Shown one piece after another: positions 48,490-58,160 of a stretch of 64,000 nt of DNA. The stretch comes from Leptobrachium leishanense (lineage: Eukaryota > Chordata > Amphibia > Anura > Megophryidae). Positions within the stretch are counted from its first letter, which is position 1, and each line of letters opens with the position of its first letter. The notes beneath the pieces were generated by a model. It worked only from the letters and a program-made list of their open reading frames with translations, was not told the DNA's origin and ran no database searches. The position numbers and the translations under genes are program-made. The stretch covers positions 46,635,593 to 46,699,592 of the forward strand of contig CM019071.1 in assembly GCA_009667805.1 (NCBI GenBank), read 5' to 3'.

Positions 48490-50421
48490 TGTCAGGTATA
48501 TTACACACAAAGGAGAATTTTAAAATGGATGCTTGTAGCCATTTTGTTTTGAAAGACAGTTTTTCTTTCTAATTTCTCTAGGTTTAGAAATGAACGAGAT
48601 TTTTTTTTACAGAGTTCATTCCTGGGTGAAGTCTTTTATATTTTTTTAGAATTGCCAGACATGAATGGAACCTAGAATGTTGTGTGTGATAAGGCTAAGG
48701 TTTAAGTGCTAAGACGTGTCATAATTAAATTTATTGGTCTGTCTTAAGTTTCTAAAACAAAAGAGAGTTTGTCTTTTGGGTATAGGAAAAAGAGTTAAAA
48801 GTTGTCTAATATAGATTTATATTCACAAAATATATGTTTATAATCAAGGTATATTTTATTATAATTACAGTATGAAATATATACTCCAAAATATTGTAGA
48901 AAGTATATAATTGGTAAATAATAAAATTACTAAAGAATTGAGTTAACCAGAAAAGAATTTAGTTGATAGGACTCTATAGTAATTTCAAAAGGGAGTAGAG
49001 CTATAAATCAGATGACAGACACTGTGTCTGGGAGAAGAGAAGGTCTTTGTGTAGATTGAACTTTGAACCGAGAAAAAGAAATGGTGGAATTAATTGGAAT
49101 TAATAAAAGAAGTGCAATACTACCCTCTAGAGGATAGTAAAAATAATGATTCATATTATCATTAATTAACCATGACGTCAAATTGGCTATAATAAGCGGC
49201 AAGGCTCTTTGTGAGGCAGTCGGAGATTTCAACAGACTCACATTGCAATGCATTCAGACGTCCAGTACATATGACACTCTGAGAAGTCGGAGATTCCAGC
49301 AGACAGAGACTCACATCGCAATGCATTACACATGACCCTCTGAGAGTCCAAGATTCCAACCCTCAGACTCACACCACGATGCAGGCAGGTCCCAAGACAT
49401 GAGGCAATCAATATTCTCACCAAATCTCTAACTCACATGCATTGATTATCTGATATCGATAATTTTCACATATTCCAAAAAAAATTACTACATCAGGAAT
49501 TCCAAGGCAGACTTATCAACATCCAAATTGGACAGGTAATGTATGAAATAAGGGATTAATGTAAAAATATATTTGTAGAGATTTTTGCAACGTAGACTGA
49601 GACTTCTCAGAATTTGGATTTTAACTGTATCCAAGTAATTCTATTCTGCAGATAGAAATATGAAGAAGTGGATATAAGGATTTATTCCTAACAGAAATGT
49701 TGCAAGATTGATACCAATATATATATTGAATTTGGAAATTACTGTGATTAAAATTAATAAGCAAGGAATTATATAACTACAAAATAAAAAGCAAAACATT
49801 AGAAGTTTAATTCTCGAGATTAGGGGAGGATTCACTAAATAAGTTTTTATTACTTATCCTTAAATTAGCTCATCTTTTGTTGATCCATGTAGCATAGAGA
49901 TATTTATATATCTATAAAGAGCTGGCTGGTTAAACATTGTTTGCTGGGAAATGCATGTTGTATTAAGCAGAAATGTTTATTAACCATTTGTGTATTAGTT
50001 ACTAACTGATAAGGTAAATGATATTAATCATATATGCAGTTACTAACCGGAGATACATATATTGTGAAGCTAGTTTTTATATGCTGATGAGTTGTGGTTT
50101 ATAAATTTTTGTTCATGATATGAGATTTGAAACTTTTTTGTATACGTAATAAATATATATATATTTTTATCCGATTATTGATTATTGTATTTTTTAAAGC
50201 AAAACACAGACAATTAAAAGAATTCAGGATAATTTCTAAGAAATATAAACGATTGATATTTGTGTCTCGTATAAGTTTCTTATGAAATAATAATCCCTGA
50301 TATATTGGAGGCAACTGCCGAGGTAGGTCCAGTAAGTCCAATATAGACATATTGGAGGCTTGGCTGATAAGTCCAATATATATAAACGTGTTGTATTCAC
50401 GTGCAGAGATTATATCCGACA
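48490..50421 (+). repeat. 5' LTR (1932 bp)
   Basis: TGTCAGG...CCGACA. Very AT-rich. Contains repeats of CACATCGCAATGCATT with CCGAGATTCC-like words near 49220-49400, and TATTGGAGGC repeats near 50305-50425. Confidence 0.88.
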
Positions 50422-50424
50422 AAT

Positions 50425-50444
50425 TGGAGGCACTGTACCGAGAT
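50425..50444 (+). other. Primer-binding-site candidate
   Basis: TTGGAGGCACTGTACCGAGA begins 3 bp after the LTR. The TGGAGG start and ACCGAGAT end resemble the tRNA-Gln primer site known in murine retroviruses, with an altered and longer middle. The primer identity is not certain. Confidence 0.35.
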
Positions 50445-50581
50445 TGTAGTTTTTGTTTGGTATATAATTGTCAGTATTGTCTGATTAGACAGAGATAATA
50501 TATATATATATATATATATATATTTCGACTCCTTGTTGTATATTGACTTGTGGTTACGGTTGTCTACTAAACAGTGTAAAA

Positions 50582-52482
50582 ATGTCAGAGTCAGAAACTG
50601 AGGCTAGGGTCAGACTAACGCATTTTTCACGTTGTCCGTGAAAAAGTGCGTTCGAACGAATGGACGTATTTTTTCACGGAATACGCAATAGCGGTCATAC
50701 GATGCGCAGTTTCATCCGTGATTTTGTACGGATCATCAATAAAACACTTTTTGGGTCTGGACGTTATGTTGGCCGGACATTAGCAGCGTCTGACGTCTCC
50801 TAATCACGCACACACGCCGCTAGCAGACGCAGCGCACTCTGTACGTCAGTACTAGTGGTTTCACGTTCTCGAAAAAATGCGTTTGTTTGCCGCTTGCGTT
50901 GTGCGGCCGCACTTTTGTGCGACCGTACTTCGTATATTGGCCGTCATTGCCCGGCATCTGCTGCTAGCACGGCCGTGATTAAGTGCGGCTGCACGCGCGT
51001 TCGCACTGCCTCAGTCTGACCCTAGCCTGAGACTCAGGAAGATGTAGAGATACATACTAATCAAATAATATTGATAGATGTTATGTCTTATCTAAAGGAC
51101 AAGTTACACGTCACAGATGATTTATTTGATTGGATAAAAGAATTGCAATCAAATATATCGAATTACGTTGATTCAATCTGATCAGATCAATCAAATTTTC
51201 CTGAGTGTTTGCAAAAGATAAGTGCAGCCACAAATAAAAAGGACAAAGAAATTTTTGCTTTAAAATTTGTGCCTGAATGCATATACTTGATCGCAGAAAT
51301 GAACAAGAGATTGAATGATGACAAAGAAACCAGAGACAGATTAGAAAATAAAAATTGTGACTTGCATGAAACCGTAAATAAATTAAAAGATGAGTCAGAA
51401 CGAATGATTTTGGAGGAGTTGAAGGTGTGTGCAAGAGAAAAAGATCAATTGCAAGATGAGATTGCTCAATTATCCAAATTAAATAAGGGGCTAAACAAAC
51501 AATTAGCGAGAATGAAACGCGAACATGAGAAATTCGCTGATGAGTTACGTCAGGTTGAAACTGATGTTCGAAGGGTTAAAAATTCTTCGTTAGAGAAGTT
51601 CCCTTTGAAAGCTTTGAGCTATAACTCACTGATTAGGCTTGAAGACAGATCGCTGAAGAGCGAGAATGAGCAGAGCGAAAATGAAAGTGAAAGTAAATCT
51701 CATGATGAAAAAAGAGCAAAGCTTCTTACACAGGAGTATTCCAAATCACATCACTCTAGCCAGCCACAGCCTATTAAGAAATATCATAAAGTTAATGATT
51801 TAACGAAAATTATTAATTTCTTGAAAACCTCAGTAGGTATCTTTGATGTTAAAGCATCGTCACAAATAATTGGTCATTTAAATATGTTTGAAGAAGCTGT
51901 GGGAGTTTTAGGTATTAATTCAGATGCTCAGAAAATTGAGTTGATCCCATGGGTCTTTGAAAGCAAACATAGGTATTTTTTTCAGTCTTTGAAAGAATCT
52001 GGTATAAGGAAATGGAGTAAAGTAGTTTCTGAGGTCATATCTGAATTTGGGCCTCACCGTACCAATCTAGCTGCGAAGAGCAATTTTAACTCTAAAATGC
52101 AGACCAAATCAAAGCCCCCGTGAATTTCTTTCAGTCCTTAAAAATTCGTACAGCTTGGCTGAAAGAAACCCAGATTTTGAAAACCCTGAATTTATCCAAT
52201 TATTTTATGACGCATTGCCAAATAAAATAAAGGTTATTTTGGCAAAAGATTACGACCCGAGAAATGGTTTGGATTGGGTACTAAAAGAAAGTATGACCCT
52301 ATTTACTGTACTTGAATATAGTGAAGAAACTCAGGGGAAAAGAGTGAAAAACTCACCTGAGGAAATAGCGGAAGCTCACGTTAAAAGGGGTGATATTAAA
52401 TTTGAGTCCCACAAAAAGAGTTATGCAGAAATATTGCGTGACTCCATACCTCAAAAGGGAAAAATCCAAGCCAGATCAGGAA
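50582..52482 (+). pseudogene. Gag-like region, first part (interrupted)
   Basis: A start codon at 50582 is followed after seven codons by a MITE. The frame continues after 51030 to an in-frame stop near 51179, then an open stretch at 51209-52123 and, after a frameshift, 52155-52482. The protein is highly charged with heptad-like stretches (about 51290-51600), which suggests a coiled coil, then a helical domain (VFESKHRYFFQSLKESG). No CCHC knuckle is seen. An L2 insertion follows. Confidence 0.6.
50602..51027. mobile_element. Harbinger-like MITE in the LTR element
   Basis: GGCTAGGGTCAGACT and AGTCTGACCCTAGCC ends with TGA on each side (50599-50601, 51028-51030). It is inserted just after the presumed gag start codon. 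Confidence 0.8.
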
Positions 52483-53529
52483 AGAGGGTTTGCCAGAGAA
52501 AATTCCCCCTGTCCTTTCAAAAGTCAGTGACTGTTTATCTGGCATCTCCTCCTGGATGGCCTCCCACCACCTAAAGATCAACATGTCAAAGACTGAACTC
52601 CTACTTATTCCTCCCTCCAATGCCTCCCACCTCCTGACTTCTCTATCACGGTGGAGGGTTTCACCATTTCCCCATCAAACCAAGTTCGCTGTCTTGGAGT
52701 TACACTTGACTCTGCTCTTTCCTTCATCCCCCACATCAAGTCTCTTTCCTCCTCCTGCCGATACCAACTGCGTAATATTTCCAGAATTCGGCCATTTCTT
52801 ACCGCTGTCACCACAAAACAACTCATACACGCCCTGGTAATCTCCCGACTCGACTATTGCAATAATCTCTTATCTGGCCTCCCTCTGTCCCGCCTCTCCC
52901 CCCTACAATCCATCCTGAACGCCTCCGCCAGGCTAATTCACCTCACCCGCCGCTCTGTCTCTGCCGCTCCCCTCTGCGAGTCCCTTCACTGGCTCCCCAT
53001 CCACTGCAGAATTAAGTTCAAAATCCTTATCCTTACCTACAAAACCCTCACTAACTCAGCTCCCCACTACCTGTCCTCACTAATCACCAAATACACCCCG
53101 GCCCGCTCCCTAAGGTCAAACAGTGACCTGCGACTAGCTTCTCCCCACATCACCTCTTCCCATGATAGACTGCAGGATTTCTCACGCGCAGCCCCCAATC
53201 TCTGGAACGCTCTCCCTCGTACTGTCAGACTTTCCCCTAACTTCTCTTCCTTCAAACGCTCCCTTAAAACGTTCCTATTTAGGGAAGCCTACCACCCAAC
53301 TCACTGACGCAACCATCAATCACTCTCACCTTACAGTCCTCTCCTCCTGTTTCCAATCCCAACCCTCCCAGATTGTGAGTTCCTACGGGAATAGGGCCCT
53401 CATCTCCTCCTGTACTGTTTGTCAAATGTTGTTCAATGTATTGTAACCCTGTCTATACTGTGCTTATTGTACAGCGCTGCGGAATATGCTGGCGCTTTAT
53501 AAATAAAGAATAATAATAATAATAATAAT
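52483..53529 (+). mobile_element. L2-type LINE, 5' truncated
   Basis: Flanked by TCAGGAA (52476-52482 and 53530-53536). The ORF2 C-terminus reads ISSWMASHHLKINMSKTELL, then after a frameshift RCLGVTLDSALSFIPHIKSL, HALVISRLDYCNNLLSGLP, LHWLPI and AAPNLWNALPRTVRLSPNF. The 3' end has GCGCTGCGGAATATG, GGCGCTTTATAAATAAAG and an (AAT)n tail. These are standard L2 features. Confidence 0.85.
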
Positions 53530-54705
53530 TCAGGAAGTAAATTTCAATCTAGGAAGCAATGGGTACCTAGAAGTCAGTGGGTTAAATCAAGGGAAAATGT
53601 ACATAGACAGGAAGCAACCAGAGGTAAGACTGAATCTGATGTGTCTGATAATGCGCAAGCTTCATCCCCAAGGACGAATAGAAAGCGGAGATATAATGTA
53701 CGACAGCGTATTGGTCAAATGCAGGAAAATTTCCGTGTGCTGACAGAAAAACTGGATCAGATCACTCATTTAATGACTGGAAATAACCCTGGTCAGGTTG
53801 TAAGCGATGTAACACCTGCAGCCCCACCCAACCAGTGACTAGATGATGTTTCTGATGAAGTAACCAGCATCCATGACAATTTACCAGAAAGTGATGATGA
53901 AATGATTAATACAAATGTTTGTATGGTTGATGATTTAAACCCTTCCCTGCAAAGAGAAGGAAAATGTATTTTATCTCCCCAGACTAAGTGCGAGCAAGCT
54001 GAGAAGACTGGATCCGAAATTGAAAGCACAGCTGCCAAAAGCACATTTGAGGGAGCAAAAGCAGTTGGTAAAATCTGTACAAAACCTAATTTCATATCTC
54101 ACTCTAAATTTCTTTGTAAATTGCATAGCATTGAAGACCGATATTATGTGAATGTAGAATTACAAGATAATTTACCACATATTCCGTCCTTGCTAGACAC
54201 TGGAAGCCAAGTTACGTTAATATCAGCTCATTATTTTGAACAGGTCCAAGAACTGTCCTCCAGGAAGCCTAGATTAGATAAATCTAATGCTAATCTAGTG
54301 AGTGTGAGTGGCACATCTCTGAAAGTTCTGGGCACGGCTAAATTGGATTTTAAATTGGGGAATGAAGTAATTCGGCATCCAACGCTTGTTGTGGATCTGC
54401 CCCAAAATCGCCTAATTATTGGAATGGACCTTCTCAAAAGGTTAAATCCAATCATTGATTTTATCAATGAGGTTATTTGGTTCCAAGTAAATGTTCCAAT
54501 CAGCTACGATAGATCCCAATCCCATCACACTCAGCGTAACTGCCACGTGATTGAGGAAAGGCCGGATTCTATTGAAGTCCACTTCAGAAATAGCCAGACA
54601 CCTGATATCTCTTTCTTAAGGCCAAAGCCCATGACTCCAGGGGAGCAGGAGGATAACACCATATGTGTCCCCCGAGAGAATTTGAGATATATGTCTGGAA
54701 AATGA
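53530..54705 (+). pseudogene. Gag C-terminus and aspartic protease of the LTR element
   Basis: After the L2 the frame resumes with a basic segment (RTNRKRRYNVRQRIG) and a stop at 53836. The ORF at 53902-54705 then contains LLDTGSQVTLISA (active-site Asp near 54197) and LIIGMDLLKRLNP, the two halves expected of a retropepsin-fold protease, which would cleave the Gag polyprotein. The ORF ends without any RT motif. No YxDD box is present from here to the 3' LTR. Confidence 0.68.
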
Positions 54706-55335
54706 CGTGCTAATTATTCACCTCCACAAAAGGGAAACAGAACCAAATGGACATAGTGACCCTGAAGTGATCAGTTACCCAAATCCTCAAGATGAGTGGA
54801 TAACAGATCTAGATAATGATGGAGACAGTCCTAATGTTATTGGAAAAAGTTATGTTATGTATTTCTAGGAGAAATAAAACTGCCAAGTTCAATTGCATGA
54901 TTGTCATCCTAGATCACCTCAGAATGTGAAGATGGAACAGCAGAAGACACTTAACTGGTATCATGTGAAGTGATGTTTTAATTAACATGTGATTCTTCTT
55001 CCCAGCATTCAGATGTTTAACTCAAGCTAGTAGATAGACTAGATCTGTACGGTTAATTAAATTTAATCAGAGATCAGAGTATCTATAGGGAAATTGAGTG
55101 AAATCGCTAGTCTATGTATGGTTATTTATACTCTTTCTTTCAACAGAAATTGAGAAAAGTGGTTAATCCGAACTGCGATGTTTAATCCGCAAAGATGAAT
55201 CAGACCACCAAAGACTGCGACTATCTGGAAATTCTACGGTTTTCCGCACAAGTCCAAGGAGAATGTTAAAGTCCCATGCGCATCAAGCTCATGCAAGCCT
55301 GAAAGACATGCGGGATACAGCCAGGATACCGTTGA

Positions 55336-55626
55336 TTGCTATGTACAAGAACCACCGAAAGAAAAGATTTGCCACATATTTTATTGCAACCGCTGTTTGA
55401 TACAGAGAGAGAAGCAAATGTTTACCGGAAGAATCTGGTACAAAACAAGAGAGTGTTTATACCCACACCAGTGATTCTTGTGAAAGTTCCTAAAGAATCA
55501 AGAGTTGTTATCGAGAAGTTATTTTTTATAAATGAAGTCTGGTATGAAGAGATACAAATCGTTGTCGTATTCCAAGGGCAAGAGATACCTATGAATCCAT
55601 ATTTGAAATCTTTGCTAAAGAACTAG
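55336..55626 (+). CDS. Small ORF of the LTR element, function unknown
   Basis: About 90 codons, basic, with PTPVILVKVPKESRVVIEKL. No motif that I recognise. It may be the remnant of a longer gene removed with pol. Confidence 0.3.
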   Translation: MLCTRTTERKDLPHILLQPLFDTEREANVYRKNLVQNKRVFIPTPVILVKVPKESRVVIEKLFFINEVWYEEIQIVVVFQGQEIPMNPYLKSLLKN

Positions 55627-55685
55627 CATGGCCATACTATTGAACTTCTAATAAATAAAAAGATAATCTAACAATTTATGCTCCA

Positions 55686-55898
55686 ATGTATTCACAGATT
55701 GATCATCGATTGCTATCTGCTTATAACGGGCCGAAGATTACAGAGATTGTGATTTGTATAGTAATTATGTTTCTAACTGTCTGGATGATTGTACTAACAA
55801 AGAAAGTACGTACATTGAAGTTTAAAAACACTGCATCTTCAATTATTAAATGGATGAAAGAAGAAAAACGTGTTGCGAAAGGTGGAGACCTAGCCTAA
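55686..55898 (+). CDS. Small membrane-protein ORF before the 3' LTR
   Basis: 70 codons with one hydrophobic span (IVICIVIMFLTVWMIVL) followed by a basic tail. Its position directly before the polypurine tract would suit the C-terminal anchor of an envelope protein, but there is no further envelope sequence to confirm this. Confidence 0.35.
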   Translation: MYSQIDHRLLSAYNGPKITEIVICIVIMFLTVWMIVLTKKVRTLKFKNTASSIIKWMKEEKRVAKGGDLA

Positions 55899-55962
55899 TT
55901 GGTAAAGGGGGGAGATATTGTATGTTTTCCTCAAATTTATTTGGTCAATCAATATAGATGAA

Positions 55963-55977
55963 ACCAAAGGGGGTTTA
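55963..55977 (+). other. Polypurine tract candidate
   Basis: AACCAAAGGGGGTTTA immediately before the 3' LTR. A second G-rich tract, AAAGGGGGGAGA, is at about 55905. Confidence 0.5.
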
Positions 55978-57916
55978 TGTCAGGTATATTACACACAAAG
56001 GAGAATTTTAAAATGGATGCTTGTAGCCATTTTGTTTTGAAAGACAGTTTTTCTTTCTAATTTCTCTAGGTTTAGAAATGAACGAGATTTCTTTTTACAG
56101 AGTTCATTCCTGGGTGAAGTCTTTTATTTTTTTTAGAATTGCCAGACATGAATGGAACCTAGAATGTTGTGTGTGATAAGGCTAAGGTTTAAGTGCTAAG
56201 ACGTGTCATAATTAAATTTATTGGTCTGTCTTAAGTTTCTAAAACAAAAGAGAGTTTGTCTTTTGGGTATAGGAAAAAGAGTTAAAAGTTGTCTAATATA
56301 GATTTATATTCACAAAATATATGTTTATAATCAAGGTATATTTTATTATTATTACAGTATGAAATATATACTCCGAAATATTGTAGAAAGTATATAATTG
56401 GTAAATAATAAAATTACTAAAGAATTGAGTTAACCAGAAAAGAATTTAGTTGATAGGACTCTATAGTAATTTCAAAAGGGAGTAGAGCTATAAATCAGAT
56501 GACAGACACTGTGTCTGGGAGAAGAGAAGGTCTTTGTGTAGATTGAACTTTGAACCGAGAAAAAGAAATGGTGGAATTAATTGGAATTAATAAAAGAAGT
56601 GCAATACTGCCCTCTAGAGGATAGTAAAAATAATGATTCATATTATCATTAATTAACCATGAGGTCAAATTGGCTATAATAAGCGGCAAGGCTCTTTGTG
56701 AGGCAGTCGGAGATTTCAAGAGACAGACTCACATCGCAATGCATTCAGACATCCAGTACATATGACACTCTGAGAAGTCGGAGATTCCAGCAGACAGAGA
56801 CTCACATCGCAATGCATTACACATGACCCTCTGAGAGTCCAAGATTCCAACACTCAGACTCACACCACGATGCAGGCGTAGGTCCCAAGACATGAGGCAA
56901 TCAATATTCTCACCAAATCTCTAACTCACATGCATTGATTATCTGATAGCGATAATTTTCACATATTCCAAAAAAAATTACTACTTCAGGAATTCCAAGG
57001 CAGACTTATCAACATCCAAATTGGACAGGTAATGTATGAAATAAGGAATTAATGTAAAAATATATTTGTAGAGATTTTTGCAACGTAGACTGAGACTTCT
57101 CGGATACGGTTAAAATCCAAATTCTAAGTAATTCTATTCTGCAGATAGAAATATGAAGAAGTGGATATAAGGATTTATTCCTAACAGAAATGTTGCAAGA
57201 TTGATACCAATATATATATTGAATTTGGAAATTACTGTGATTAAAATTAATAAGCAAGGAATTATATAACTACAAAATAAAAAGCAAAACATTAGAAGTT
57301 TAATTCTCGAGATTAGGGGAGGATTCACTAAATAAGTTTTTATTACTTATCCTTAAATTAGCTCATCTTTTGTTGATCCATGTAGCATAGAGATATATAT
57401 ATATCTATAAAGAGTTGGCTGGTTAAACATTGTTTGCTGGGAAATGCATGTTGTATTAAGCAGAAATGTTTATTAACCATTTGTGTATTAGTTACTAACT
57501 GATAAGGTAAATGATATTAATCATATATGCAGTTACTAACCGGAGATACATATATTGTGAAGCTAGTTTTTATATGCTGATGGGTTGTGGTTTATAAATT
57601 TTTGTTCATGATATGAGATTTGAAACTTTTTTGTATACGTAATAAATATATATATATTTTTATCCGATTATTGATTATTATTTTTTAAAGCAAAACACAG
57701 ACAATTAAAAGAATTCAGGATAATTTCTAAGAAATATAAACGATTGATATTTGTGTCTCGTATAAGTTTCTTATGAAATAATAATCCCTGATATATTGGA
57801 GGCAACTGCCGAGGTAGGTCCAGTAAATCCAATATAGACATATTGGAGGCTTGGCTGATAAGTCCAATATATATATATAAACGTGTTGTATTAACGTGCA
57901 GAGATTAAATCCGACA
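55978..57916 (+). repeat. 3' LTR (1939 bp), next to gene B
   Basis: Near-identical to 48490-50421. It ends 64 bp before the gene B start codon, in sense orientation, about 12 bp upstream of the TATA-like CATTCATAAATA. Confidence 0.88.
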
Positions 57917-57920
57917 GCAC

Positions 57921-57980
57921 ATCACATTCATAAATAATGCTTGTCCTTTGTCCGTGAACAGAAAAGCAAAATACTAGGAC
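57921..57980 (+). promoter_or_regulatory. Core promoter of CYP2 gene B
   Basis: TTCATAAATA near 57928-57937 aligns with TTTATAAACC of gene A. Both are followed by TTGTCC and then the ATG about 50 bp later. Everything further upstream has been displaced 9.4 kb by the LTR element. Confidence 0.4.
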
Positions 57981-58160
57981 ATGTCCATGATGGAGGCTGT
58001 GGGGACACTTATTATTGGGCTAATTGTCCTCATGTTTATCAACTTTCTGTGGAACCTAATGTACAGGAGACTTAACTTTCCTCCAGGTCCAATTCCTCTG
58101 CCACTGATTGGGAACCTGCTCCACATTGAGAGAGGACAGCTGGTGAATTCACTGATGAAG
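57981..58160 (+). CDS. CYP2 gene B exon 1
   Basis: 180 bp, phase 0 at the donor. Two codons shorter than exon 1 of gene A; the difference is in the N-terminal anchor. Confidence 0.88.

Larger units (their letters stand above)
48490..57916 (+). mobile_element. LTR retroelement with 1.9-kb LTRs, pol missing
   Basis: Direct repeats at 48490-50421 and 55978-57916 start TGTCAGG and end CCGACA. Both flanks carry GCAC (48486-48489 and 57917-57920), a 4-bp TSD. The interior has a gag-like region, an aspartic protease and two small ORFs, one with a membrane segment, but no reverse transcriptase or integrase. It is therefore an internally deleted, non-autonomous copy. The LTRs differ at few positions, so insertion was relatively recent. 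A Harbinger-like MITE and an L2 inserted later. It may be an endogenous retrovirus or another LTR family; without RT I cannot say which. Confidence 0.85.

Noticed and set aside
49008..49423. Minus-strand ORFs repeated at 56495-56719
   Set aside because: They repeat because they lie in the two LTRs. There is no motif, and the orientation is opposite to the element.
50425..50444. Firm assignment of a tRNA-Gln primer site
   Set aside because: Only the two ends match and the middle is longer; kept as a low-confidence site only.
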